Assembly: GCF_035942955.1 (NCBI RefSeq)
Contig: NZ_DASZCQ010000075.1
Location: 36,991-100,990, forward strand
Length of the DNA stretch: 64,000 nt
Reading direction: 5' to 3'
Origin: DASYTH01 sp035942955
GTDB taxonomy: Bacteria; Actinomycetota; Actinomycetes; Mycobacteriales; Pseudonocardiaceae
Below the pieces are notes generated by a model. That model had not been told where the DNA came from, did no database searches, and saw only the letters and a list, made by a program, of their open reading frames with translations. The translations under genes and the position numbers were made by a program. Positions 42,822 to 50,374 of this stretch are shown here, one piece after another. Position 1 is the first letter of the stretch. Every line of letters starts with the position of its first letter.

Positions 42822-42914
42822 CAAGTGACCTCCTGCCGGGAGTAGTGCCGTGAGGGTTCCCAGCGCCGGGTTGCTTAACGAGACGTCTCGGCGTGGCCGG
42901 GGTTGCGCGGACAG

Positions 42915-42948
42915 ATAATTTGGCGACGAAATATGGCTGCCGTAGGGT
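42915..42948 (+). promoter_or_regulatory. marR promoter with overlapping imperfect palindrome (likely MarR operator)
   Basis: TTGGCG (42920-42925), a 17-base spacer and TAGGGT (42943-42948) lie 6 bases before the marR ATG, which predicts a leaderless mRNA. The AT-rich imperfect palindrome ATAATTTGGCGACGAAATAT (42915-42934; 14 of 20 bases symmetric) covers the -35 box, a typical site for MarR autorepression. A second perfect palindrome CGAGACGTCTCG is at 42879-42890. Confidence 0.5.
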
Positions 42949-42954
42949 GGCGGC

Positions 42955-43413
42955 ATGGACCTGTCGCATCCGGACACCGTCGACGAGGCGTTGGTGACCC
43001 GGATGGCGTTTCTGGTCAAGCACCTCAGGCGGGTCAAGGAGCGCGGCCTGGCCGCGTACGCGCTGCAGGACTTCGAGTACTCGACGCTGCAGGCGCTGGC
43101 CGCACGCAACGGCCGGGCGGCGCCGTCGGAGTTGGTCGCGGACCTGCGGGTGTCGCCGGCGGCGATGACCGGGCGGCTGGATACGTTGGAGCGGCGGGGG
43201 TTCGTGCGCCGCCGGCAGTCCGCTGTGGACCGTCGGCGGGTGGACGTCGAGCTCACCGAGGACGGGTACGACGCCTGGCGTGCCGCGATAGACGTCGTGG
43301 GGCGCGAGGAGAACCGGATACTCGGGACGCTGTCGGCGGCCGAGCGCAGGCAGCTGTCCGATCTGCTGCACCGGTTGCTCGTGGTCGCGGAGACGCCGGC
43401 CGACTCGCCATGA
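42955..43413 (+). CDS. MarR-family transcriptional regulator
   Basis: A 152-residue winged-helix regulator with the MarR core: DFEYSTLQALAA, PSELVADLRVSPAAMTGRLDTLERRGFVRR (recognition helix) and the wing 'SAVDRRRVDVELTEDG'. It is translationally coupled (ATGA at 43410-43413) to a drug-efflux MFS gene, so it very likely represses its own operon and responds to a small hydrophobic ligand. An operator-like palindrome overlaps the promoter. The start is ATG 42955. Confidence 0.92.
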   Translation: MDLSHPDTVDEALVTRMAFLVKHLRRVKERGLAAYALQDFEYSTLQALAARNGRAAPSELVADLRVSPAAMTGRLDTLERRGFVRRRQSAVDRRRVDVELTEDGYDAWRAAIDVVGREENRILGTLSAAERRQLSDLLHRLLVVAETPADSP

Positions 43414-44822
43414 CCCGGGGCGCGGCCGAGCCGACGGTGCACGCCGAGGGCGCCGACCCGCGCCGCTGGCGGGCCCTCGTGGTGACCCTGACCGGCGGGT
43501 TCATGGTGCTGCTCGACGTCACGATCGTCACGGTCGCGGTGCCGTCGATCCAGCGCGGGCTGGGCGCGTCGGCCGCCGGGGTGCAGTGGGTGGTCTCCGG
43601 CTACCCGCTCATGTTCGGGCTGGTGCTGGTCGCCGGCGGGCGGCTGGGCGACGCGTTCGGGCGGCGGCGGATGTACCTGATCGCGCTCACCGCGTTCGTG
43701 CTGACCAGCGCGCTGGCCGGGGCGGCTCCGACGCTGGCCCTGCTGGTGCTCGCGCGGCTGCTGCAGGGCATCACCGGCGGGCTGATCACCCCGCAGAACG
43801 CCGGGCTGATCCAGGACCTTTTCCGCGGCGCCGAGCGGGGCCGGGCGTTCGGGCTGCTCGGCGCCACGATCGGGCTGTCCACCGCGGTGGGCCCGGTGCT
43901 CGGCGGCCTGATCATCGACGCCTTCGGGGAGCAGCACGGCTGGCGCTGGGTGTTCTTCGTCAACGTGCCGATCGGCGCGCTCGCGCTGGTGCTCGCCGCC
44001 CGGCTGGTGCCGCGGGCGGACCGGCGCCCCGGGCGTTCGGAGATCGACGTCGCCGGCATCGTGCTGCTCGGGCTTTCCGTGCTGTGCGTGCTGTTTCCGG
44101 TCGTGCAGTCGGACAGCGGCGGGCTGCGCCGGCTGTGGTGGATGTTCCCCCTCGCCGTCCCGCTGGTCGCGGCGTTCGTCTGGTGGCAGCGGCGCCGGGT
44201 GGCCGGGGGACGGGCGCCGCTGCTGGACTTCCGGCTGGTCACCGAGACGGCCGGGTACCGGTCCGGGGCGGTGCTCGCCACGGTGTACTTCGCCGGGTTC
44301 AGCGGGGTCTGGCTGGTCTTCGCGCTGTACTTCCAAATTGGACTGGGACTCTCGCCGCTGGAGTCCGGGCTCGCGGTGACCCCGTTCGCGCTCGGCTCCG
44401 CGGTCTCCTCGGCGATCGGCGGCCGGTTGGTCAGCCGCTTCGGACGGTGGGTGACGGTCGCCGGGCTGGCCACGGTGGCCGTGGGCTTCACGGCGGTCGC
44501 GCTGATCGTCCGGGTCGCGCCGGCGGCGACGGTTACCGCGTGGACGCTGGTCCCGATGCTGATCTCCGGCATCGGCGGGGGCGCGGTGATCTCGCCGAAC
44601 ACCACGCTCACCCTGGCCAACGTGCCGACCCGGATGGCCGGGGTGGCCGGCGCGCTGACCCAGACCGGGCAGCGGATGGGCGCCGCGCTGGGCACGGCCC
44701 TGCTCGCGGCGGTTTACCACGCCCTCGGGATCACTCCCGCGCTGCTCTGCGCGGTGGGCCTGGTGATGGTGGCGTTGGTCCTCGCCCTCCGCGAATTGAG
44801 TTGGAAAGTTTCCGCGACATAA
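43410..44822 (+). CDS. MFS drug-efflux transporter (DHA2, EmrB/QacA-like)
   Basis: A 470-residue membrane protein with 13-14 hydrophobic helices. Signature segments are DVTIVTVAVPSIQRGLGAS (motif D1), GGRLGDAFGRRRMYL (motif A) and GLLGATIGLSTAVGPVLGGLI (motif C of drug/proton antiporters), which places it in the DHA2 family. It probably exports toxic or antibiotic compounds using the proton gradient. The ATG at 43410 overlaps the marR stop, so the pair is co-regulated; the longer open frame upstream is a shadow of marR. Confidence 0.92.
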   Translation: MTRGAAEPTVHAEGADPRRWRALVVTLTGGFMVLLDVTIVTVAVPSIQRGLGASAAGVQWVVSGYPLMFGLVLVAGGRLGDAFGRRRMYLIALTAFVLTSALAGAAPTLALLVLARLLQGITGGLITPQNAGLIQDLFRGAERGRAFGLLGATIGLSTAVGPVLGGLIIDAFGEQHGWRWVFFVNVPIGALALVLAARLVPRADRRPGRSEIDVAGIVLLGLSVLCVLFPVVQSDSGGLRRLWWMFPLAVPLVAAFVWWQRRRVAGGRAPLLDFRLVTETAGYRSGAVLATVYFAGFSGVWLVFALYFQIGLGLSPLESGLAVTPFALGSAVSSAIGGRLVSRFGRWVTVAGLATVAVGFTAVALIVRVAPAATVTAWTLVPMLISGIGGGAVISPNTTLTLANVPTRMAGVAGALTQTGQRMGAALGTALLAAVYHALGITPALLCAVGLVMVALVLALRELSWKVSAT

Positions 44823-44824
44823 CC

Positions 44825-44853
44825 TTTGCCATTTGGTTGGTAACTATTACGCT
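44825..44853 (+). promoter_or_regulatory. Candidate promoter of the secreted M15-like gene
   Basis: TTTGCC (44825-44830), a 17-base spacer and TACGCT (44848-44853) occur in the only AT-rich stretch of this gap, starting three bases after the MFS stop codon, about 50 bases before the next ATG. Confidence 0.4.
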
Positions 44854-44902
44854 ACCGATCGTCATCCCAGGTACCACCCCTGCAGCCCGGGAAGGAACGA
44901 TC

Positions 44903-45445
44903 ATGCGGACAGCCCTGCTTCGCTCCCTCGTCGCGCTCGTCGCCGCGGCACTCGCCCTGGTCATGGCCACCGCCACGGCCCAGGCGTCGGTCAAGGACAA
45001 GGAAATCGACCCGGTCTTCGACAACCCGGACGGCGACGTCACGATCATGGTCACCAAGCTGACCCACGCGCAGGCCACATCCCGGCTGCGCGCCGCCGGG
45101 ATCACCTGGTCGTCCAGCGGGAACTGCAGCGACCGCAACAATCCCACGTGCACGTCGTTCGAGCAGGTGAACCTCACGACGATCCAGGGCGCCGAGACGC
45201 TCAAGTCGGCGAGCGGCTGCGCGCTCAACATCACCGGCGGCACCGAGACCGGCCACGCCAGCGGCACCTACAGCCACTGGAACGGCTACAAGCTGGACTA
45301 CAGCCTGTACTCCTGCGTCGGCAACTACATCCGCAGCCGGTTCACCTACATCGGCGGCAACAAGTGGCGCTCCGGCTCCGGGAACATCTACTTCCTGGAG
45401 AGCAACCACTGGGACGTCACGTACTACAACTGCGGCGGCTGCTGA
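44903..45445 (+). CDS. Secreted M15/VanY-like (zinc carboxypeptidase fold) protein
   Basis: A 180-residue secreted protein. The start is ATG 44903 behind GGAAGGAACG, with a signal peptide ending at about residue 29 (ATAQAS). The mature protein has the LD-peptidase-like pattern seen in small actinobacterial and fungal secreted proteins: GGTETGHASGTYSHWNGYKLD, where SHxxxxxxD matches the first M15 zinc-ligand pair, and ESNHWDVTYY, matching the second His motif. Six cysteines, including the terminal CGGC, suggest disulphides. It may bind or cleave peptidoglycan peptides, but some members are thought to be non-catalytic. The last 22 bases overlap the convergent P450 gene. Confidence 0.65.
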   Translation: MRTALLRSLVALVAAALALVMATATAQASVKDKEIDPVFDNPDGDVTIMVTKLTHAQATSRLRAAGITWSSSGNCSDRNNPTCTSFEQVNLTTIQGAETLKSASGCALNITGGTETGHASGTYSHWNGYKLDYSLYSCVGNYIRSRFTYIGGNKWRSGSGNIYFLESNHWDVTYYNCGGC

Positions 45446-46764
45446 GGCTTCCACCTGATCGGAAGGTGTTTGATCCCGTTCTGGAAGTTGGACCGCAGCC
45501 GGACCGGTTCGCCGGCCAGCTCGACCTCGCCGAGCAGATCCAGGACGGCGTCGAACATGGCGCGCATCTGCACCCTGGCGAGGTGCGCGCCGAGGCAGAA
45601 GTGCGGGCCGTGGCCGAATGTGAGGTGGTCGTTGGGGAACCGGTCGGGACGGAAGGAATCCGGGTCGTCGAAGGCGTGCTCGTCGCGGTTGGCCGAGGAG
45701 AACCAGACCACCACCTTGTCGCCGGCCCGGATCCGCACCCCGGCCAACTCGGTGTCCATTGTGGCCGTTCGGCGGAAGTGCATGACCGGAGTCCACCAGC
45801 GCAGCATCTCCTCCACCGCGTGCGGCAGGAGCGACCGGTCGGCACGAAGCGTGCGCTGAACGTCCTTTGTGGACATTAGGGCCAGCAGGCCGCCGGGCAG
45901 GCCGTTGCGCAGGGTTTCGTTGCCCGCCACGGAGAACAGCCAGAACAGGTTCTCGAACTCTTCGATGCCGACCCGGCCGCCGTCGGCGTCGACGTGGTGC
46001 ATCAGGTTGCTCATCACGTCGTCGCCGGGGTTGCGCCGCTTGTACTCGCCGAGCGCGTTGGCGTACGCGTAGAGGTCCGGCATCCCTTCCCTGGTACGGG
46101 GATCCGGCATGCGGCCGGCCGGGTCGGGTCGTGGCCGCAGCCTGAGCGCCCGCCTGGCCAGCTCGGTGGAGCCGGCGGCGTCGGCGTGCGCGCTGACGGC
46201 GTACTCCGGGTCCTGGTAGCCGATCACCCGGTTGCTCCAGTCGAACATCAGCCACCGGTCCTGTGCGGGGACGCCGAACACCTCGGCCAGGGTGAGCAGC
46301 GGCAGGTCCGCCGCCACCTCCTTGGCGAAGTCGCACTCACCCCGCGGCGCGACGGCCGCGACCAGCTCCCGGGCCCAGCCGGCGATCCTGGCCTCCAGCC
46401 GGGCGATCGCCCGTGGGGTGAACGCCCTGGTCAGCAAGCCCCGCAGGCGCGAGTGCTCCGGCGGGTCGAGGTTGAGCATCATCCTGCGGACGTAGGCAAG
46501 CGCCGCCGGCGTGGCCGGGTCGCGGATCTGGGTGGCGCCAAGCTGCGAGGAGAACACCCGCGGATTGCGCAGCACCCGCTTGACGTCGGCGTGCCGCAGC
46601 ACCGCCCAGAACCCCGGCCCCGCCGGCCAGTCGTCGACCGCGGGCTCGTCCATCCAGACCACCGGGGTGTCGCGGCGCAGCCGGGCCAGCGCCTCGTACG
46701 GGACGCCGTGGACGTAGGTGTCGGGGTCGACGATCGTCCCGGCGTCGCTGGACATGCCCGCCAT
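45424..46764 (-). CDS. Cytochrome P450
   Basis: A 446-residue soluble bacterial P450. The I-helix oxygen-activation motif is VAGNETLRN, the K-helix ExxR is EEMLRW, and the heme-thiolate loop is FGHGPHFCLGAHLAR (Cys near residue 390). The segment FWLFSVAGNETLRNGLPGG resembles CYP125/CYP142-type and terpene/steroid hydroxylases, but the substrate is not determined. No ferredoxin or reductase gene is adjacent. The start is ATG 46764 or ATG 46755. A dispersed hairpin repeat begins 20 bases upstream on the other side. Confidence 0.92.
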   Translation of the reverse strand: MAGMSSDAGTIVDPDTYVHGVPYEALARLRRDTPVVWMDEPAVDDWPAGPGFWAVLRHADVKRVLRNPRVFSSQLGATQIRDPATPAALAYVRRMMLNLDPPEHSRLRGLLTRAFTPRAIARLEARIAGWARELVAAVAPRGECDFAKEVAADLPLLTLAEVFGVPAQDRWLMFDWSNRVIGYQDPEYAVSAHADAAGSTELARRALRLRPRPDPAGRMPDPRTREGMPDLYAYANALGEYKRRNPGDDVMSNLMHHVDADGGRVGIEEFENLFWLFSVAGNETLRNGLPGGLLALMSTKDVQRTLRADRSLLPHAVEEMLRWWTPVMHFRRTATMDTELAGVRIRAGDKVVVWFSSANRDEHAFDDPDSFRPDRFPNDHLTFGHGPHFCLGAHLARVQMRAMFDAVLDLLGEVELAGEPVRLRSNFQNGIKHLPIRWKPQQPPQL

Positions 46765-46784
46765 TCTGGCAAGATTCGCCGTCG

Positions 46785-46877
46785 TGAGCGGAGCTTGCGG
46801 AGCGAGCCATGGGCACTGCCCTGGCGCCGAGGTACGAGGCGCTGGGGTTCGCCGGCACCGGGGAACGAGGTGATGGC
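46785..46877 (+). repeat. Dispersed hairpin repeat, copy 2 (leader of the hydrolase gene)
   Basis: It opens GTGAGCGGAGCTTGCGGAG (46785), as in copy 1. A hairpin CCCTGGCGCC/GGCGCTGGGG with loop GAGGTACGA spans 46819-46847. A second, weaker one (CACC/GGTG) ends in CGAGGTGATGGC, just before the GTG start. Stem bases differ from copy 1 in a compensating way while the flanks CACTGCCC and CGAGGTGATG are identical. Confidence 0.65.
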
Positions 46878-47627
46878 GTGAGTGTGTACGTGGCGGGTGG
46901 CGGCGACGGCGAGCCGGTGCTGCTGCTGTTGCACGGGCTGGGTGCGACCGGCGCGGTGTGGGACGGGTTGGCCGAGCTGCTGCCCGGGCACTGGCCAGGC
47001 GCCTGGGTGATCCCGGACCTGCCGGGCCACGGCCGGTCGGACCGGCTGCCGCGCTACTCCATGGGCGCCATGGCGGCGGCCGTGGCCGAGGCGGTGGAGC
47101 CCGGCCGGCGGGTGGTCGTGCTCGGCCACTCGCTGGGCGGCGCCGTCGGCCTCGCGCTGGCCAGCGGCTGGTTCGGGGTGGACGTGGTCGCGGTGTGCGG
47201 GCTGGGGATCAAGGTCCGCTGGTCGGCCGACGACCTGGCCAAGGCGGCGCAGGTGGCGGCCCGGCCCGGCCGGGTGTTCGGCTCCCGCGCGGAGGCCGCC
47301 GAGCGCGCGCTGCGCGTCGCGGGCCTGACCGGCCTGGCGTCACCGGACTCGCCGGTGCTCGACTCCGCCGTGACCGAGGCCGACGGGGGCTGGCGGCTCA
47401 CCCTGGACCCGGCCGCGTTCGGCGTCGGCGCGCCCGCCATGACCGGCCTGCTGCGGGCCTGCCACGGTGAGGTGATCCTGGCGGCGGGCGAGCACGATCC
47501 CATGTCACCGCGGGAGCACCTGGCCGATCTGCTGCCGGATCCGGTGGTGCTGCCCGGTCTCGGGCACAACGCCCACGTCGAGGACCCGGCCGCGCTGCTG
47601 CCCGTCCTGGACCGCCTCCATGGCTGA
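46878..47627 (+). CDS. Alpha/beta-fold hydrolase
   Basis: A 249-residue alpha/beta hydrolase. The oxyanion segment is LLLLHGLGAT, the nucleophile elbow is GHSLGG, the acid lies in AAGEHDP and the histidine in GLGHNAHVED. It is a small serine hydrolase (esterase, lipase or C-C hydrolase) of unknown substrate. I place the start at GTG 46878, with GAGG 7 bases upstream; the in-frame ATG at 46809 would translate the repeat element and is unlikely. It overlaps the LMW-phosphatase gene by 8 bases and heads a three-gene operon. Confidence 0.88.
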   Translation: MSVYVAGGGDGEPVLLLLHGLGATGAVWDGLAELLPGHWPGAWVIPDLPGHGRSDRLPRYSMGAMAAAVAEAVEPGRRVVVLGHSLGGAVGLALASGWFGVDVVAVCGLGIKVRWSADDLAKAAQVAARPGRVFGSRAEAAERALRVAGLTGLASPDSPVLDSAVTEADGGWRLTLDPAAFGVGAPAMTGLLRACHGEVILAAGEHDPMSPREHLADLLPDPVVLPGLGHNAHVEDPAALLPVLDRLHG

Positions 47628-48105
47628 GCTGCACGTCTGCTTCGTGTGCTCGGGCAACATCTGCCGGTCGCCGATGGCCGCCCTGGTGTTCACCGAGCAC
47701 CTGCGCCGCGCCGGCCTCGACCACCTGGTGCGGGTGACCAGCGCCGGCATCGGACCCTGGCACGTGGGGGATCCCGCCGACTCCCGGGCGCGGCGCACGC
47801 TCGCCGAGCACGGCTACCCGACCGAGCACGTGGCGGCCCAGGTCGGCGAGCGGCACCTGGACGCGGACCTGTTGCTGGCCATGGACTCCGGGCACGAGCA
47901 CGCGCTGCGGGACCTGCTCGAGCACCAGGGTTCGGACGCCGACCGGGTGCGCCTGTTCCGCTCGTTCGACCCGTCCGCGGTGGGCGATCTGGACATCCCG
48001 GACCCGTACTACGGCGGCCGGCGCGACTTCACCACGGTGCTGGAGATGATCGAGTCGACGATGCCGGGGCTGCTGGACTGGGTCCGGCGGCGCCTCGACC
48101 GGTGA
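47620..48105 (+). CDS. Low-molecular-weight protein-tyrosine phosphatase family enzyme
   Basis: A 161-residue LMW-PTP. The P-loop CSGNICRS (Cys10-Ser17 region) and the general-acid loop DIPDPYYGG are intact, so it should be active. It resembles mycobacterial PtpA by size and motifs. Its gene overlaps the upstream hydrolase by 8 bases and the downstream fructosamine-kinase-family gene by GTGA. Since an LMW-PTP has been identified as a ribulosamine-5-phosphatase in protein repair, this pairing suggests a deglycation role rather than (or besides) tyrosine dephosphorylation. Confidence 0.92.
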   Translation: MAELHVCFVCSGNICRSPMAALVFTEHLRRAGLDHLVRVTSAGIGPWHVGDPADSRARRTLAEHGYPTEHVAAQVGERHLDADLLLAMDSGHEHALRDLLEHQGSDADRVRLFRSFDPSAVGDLDIPDPYYGGRRDFTTVLEMIESTMPGLLDWVRRRLDR

Positions 48106-48959
48106 CCGCGCATCCGGCGGTGGCCGCGGTCGCCGCGCTCACCGGCCGGGCCGCGGCGTCGGCCCGGCCGCTCGGCGGGCACCTGTTCGTCGTCGAGCTC
48201 GTCGAGGGCGGTGCTCTCGTGGCGAAGCGGCATTCCGATCCGAGAGCAGTGCTCGCGGAGGTGACCTCGCTCGAATGGCTGGCCGCGGCGTCAGCCGTTC
48301 GAGTGCCCGCGGTGCTCGGCTCCGACCAGAACTGGATGATCATGGAGCGGGTCGACGACGGGCGGCCCAGCGCCGGGGCGGCGGAGGCGCTCGGGCGCGG
48401 TCTCGCCCGCCTGCACCGGGCCGGCGCGCCGGCCTTCGGCGCGCCGCCACCCGGCGGTCCGGTCGACGCCTACATCGGCAACGCGGCCATGCGCAACGAG
48501 CCGGGCGCGGACTGGCCGTCCTGGTACGCCGCCCACCGGGTCGAGCCGTACCTGCGGCGGGCGGTCGACGGCGGCCTGCTCGACGCGGCCGGCGCGCGCG
48601 CCATCGGCACGGTCTGCGAGCGGATCACCGAGCTCGCCGGCCCGGTCGAGCCACCGGCCCGGCTGCACGGCGACCTGTGGTCGGGCAACGTGCTGTGGGC
48701 CGGGGAGGCCTGGCTGATCGACCCGGCCGCGCACGGCGGGCACCGGGAGACCGACCTGGCCATGCTGCAGCTGTTCGGCTGCCCGCACCTGGACCGGGTG
48801 CTCGGCGCGTACCACGAGACCGCGCCGCTGGCCGCCGGCTGGCGCGCCCGGGTGCCGCTGCACCAGCTGTTCCCGCTGCTCGTGCACGTGGTGCTGTTCG
48901 GCGGCGGCTACCCGGCGCAGGCGGTCGCCGCGGCCAGGGCGGCGCTGGCGCTCAGTTGA
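48102..48959 (+). CDS. Fructosamine/ribulosamine kinase-family protein
   Basis: A 285-residue kinase of the FN3K family, phosphorylating protein-bound ketoamines at O-3 so that they fall off. The nucleotide-binding lysine lies in GALVAKRHSD, the glutamate in AVLAEVTSLEWL, the catalytic loop is RLHGDLWSGNVLW and the metal-binding Asp lies in WLIDPAAHGGHRETDLAM. The start is GTG 48102, overlapping the phosphatase stop (GTGA); the long upstream frame is a shadow. The 3' end overlaps the convergent FKBP gene by 8 bases. Confidence 0.9.
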   Translation: MTAHPAVAAVAALTGRAAASARPLGGHLFVVELVEGGALVAKRHSDPRAVLAEVTSLEWLAAASAVRVPAVLGSDQNWMIMERVDDGRPSAGAAEALGRGLARLHRAGAPAFGAPPPGGPVDAYIGNAAMRNEPGADWPSWYAAHRVEPYLRRAVDGGLLDAAGARAIGTVCERITELAGPVEPPARLHGDLWSGNVLWAGEAWLIDPAAHGGHRETDLAMLQLFGCPHLDRVLGAYHETAPLAAGWRARVPLHQLFPLLVHVVLFGGGYPAQAVAAARAALALS

Positions 48960-49326
48960 CGCTCAGCAGGTCCACCACGAAGATCAACGTCTCGCCGGGC
49001 TTGATCACGCCGCCGGCGCCCCGGTCGCCATAGGCCAGGTGCGGCGGGATGACCAGCCGGCGCCGGCCGCCCACCTTCATGCCCGCGACGCCGCGGTCCC
49101 AGCCCGCGATCACCTTGCCCCCGCCGAGCGGGAAGGTGAACGGCGCGCTGCGGCTCCAGGACGCGTCGAACTCCTTGCCGGTCGTGTGCGACACGCCGAC
49201 GTAGTGCACGGTGACGGTGCTGCCCGGCTTAGCCTCGGCGCCCTGGCCGACCGTGATGTCCTCGACGACCAGATCGGCCGGTGGCGCGCCCTCCGCGCGG
49301 TCCACGGTGGGCTTCTCGAGTGCCAT
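48952..49326 (-). CDS. FKBP-type peptidyl-prolyl isomerase
   Basis: A 124-residue single-domain FKBP. The family pattern is clear: VTVHYVGV, FDASWSRSAPFTFPLGGG, VIAGWDRGVAGMKVGGRR, IPPHLAYGDRGAGG and TLIFVVDLLSV. It catalyses cis-trans isomerisation of Xaa-Pro bonds, acting as a cytoplasmic folding helper (no signal peptide from the chosen start). The start is ATG 49326 with AGGAGA upstream; longer frames upstream lack coding character. Confidence 0.93.
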   Translation of the reverse strand: MALEKPTVDRAEGAPPADLVVEDITVGQGAEAKPGSTVTVHYVGVSHTTGKEFDASWSRSAPFTFPLGGGKVIAGWDRGVAGMKVGGRRRLVIPPHLAYGDRGAGGVIKPGETLIFVVDLLSVN

Positions 49327-49677
49327 GCGGTCTCCTGTCTCGTGACGACGGTCGGGTAAGACCTTAGGAGCGGACGCGAGGCCGCGGGTGGGCGGGTGGG
49401 ACGGCCTTGCGGGAGCGACCCGAGGACCAAGAGGGGCGTGCGTGTGCTCCGAATCACTCCCACGCAGTGCCACTCCCGCGGCACACAGAGTCACGAGGGG
49501 GCGGCGCGCCACCCGGTCGTGGGGATCGGATGACCCTAAACATCTTGAATCGTGCTTACAAGGGCCTTGAGGGTCTGGAAATTCTGGGGTTTGACCCTCA
49601 CACTCGGGGCCATGACCTCTAGTCCGGTTTGAATGCCAGGTAAGGCCGGCCGGTCCGCTTGAGCGGGGTGATCGACC
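49327..49677. other. 351-base gap between divergent genes; one small inverted repeat
   Basis: I find no gene here. It must hold the promoters of the FKBP and SPFH genes. A hairpin TGAGGGTC (49568-49575) / GACCCTCA (49593-49600), with a 17-base loop, lies about 80 bases before the SPFH start, in a region that is less GC-rich than its surroundings. No conserved RNA family was recognised. Confidence 0.5.
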
Positions 49678-50343
49678 ATGTTGAGCAGTGTTCCCTTAAT
49701 CGAGAATGTCTGGGATTCGGTCGGCGGTTGGGTCAAGGGGATTCTCATAGCGCTTGCTTCCGTGGCCCTCCTGGCCAAGAGCGTCAAGTACGTGCACCAG
49801 GACGAGCTGGGCCTTCGGCACTTCCGTGGCCGGGTGCGGGCAACGGCCAAGCCAATCATGCCGGGATGGGCATTCCACGTGCCATTCGTGGGCGGCGTCA
49901 AGAAAAAGTCCGCCCTGCCGCAGACCTGGCAGCTCGGGGTGCTGGTGCCCAAAGACGGGCGCACCTGGGACGCCAACTACTCCATCACCTTCGTGGTGAA
50001 CCCGAACCGGCTGTACCAATCCTGGTTCGGGCACCAGGACCCGGACGAGTACCTCCGGACCGCGTGCACGTCGCTGCTGTGGCACACGCTCAAGGAGTCG
50101 CCGCTGCCCCCGGACCTCGTCGACCACCACGAGGTGGAGCGGCAGGTGCTCGAGCCGGCCGCCAAGGCGCTCGAGCTGATCGGGGTGACCCTGCTGGAGC
50201 TTCGGCACCGGTGGACCGCGGAGACCACCGCGTCCCAGCTCGGCAGCGCCATCAAGGAGGCCCGCCCGGACGCCGCGGTCGCCACGGTCGCCGCCGTCAA
50301 CGGCAACGGCCACGGCTCCATCCTGCTGCCCGAGGGCGCCTGA
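49678..50343 (+). CDS. SPFH/Band-7-like membrane protein
   Basis: A 221-residue protein with one N-terminal transmembrane segment (GILIALASVALLAKSV, about 21-36) followed by an SPFH-like domain (VHQDELGLRHFRGRV..., IMPGWAFHVPFVGGV..., YSITFVVNPNRLYQSWFGH, VEPAAKALELIGVTLLEL). It is shorter than typical stomatins (about 280 or more) and lacks the C-terminal coiled coil. Such proteins organise membrane microdomains. It seems monocistronic; the next gene may start from its own promoter just after its stop codon. Confidence 0.7.
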   Translation: MLSSVPLIENVWDSVGGWVKGILIALASVALLAKSVKYVHQDELGLRHFRGRVRATAKPIMPGWAFHVPFVGGVKKKSALPQTWQLGVLVPKDGRTWDANYSITFVVNPNRLYQSWFGHQDPDEYLRTACTSLLWHTLKESPLPPDLVDHHEVERQVLEPAAKALELIGVTLLELRHRWTAETTASQLGSAIKEARPDAAVATVAAVNGNGHGSILLPEGA

Positions 50344-50368
50344 CGGGTTCGTGCCGCTCCGGTAGCGT
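50340..50368 (+). promoter_or_regulatory. Candidate leaderless promoter for the DUF1579-like gene
   Basis: CTGACG (50340-50345), a 17-base spacer and TAGCGT (50363-50368) end 6 bases before the GTG start at 50375, so the transcript would start at the initiation codon. The -35 overlaps the stop codon of the SPFH gene. Confidence 0.4.
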
Positions 50369-50374
50369 GCCCGC

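Noticed and set aside
42324..44720. A 798-codon minus-strand frame running through marR and the MFS gene
   Set aside because: Residues before ATG 42821 are Arg/Pro/His-rich noise with no family pattern; the AMIN-like gene has its own ribosome site and signal peptide.
43586..45445. A long frame fused ahead of the secreted M15-like protein
   Set aside because: The upstream portion shadows the MFS gene; signal peptide, ribosome site and promoter place the true start at 44903.
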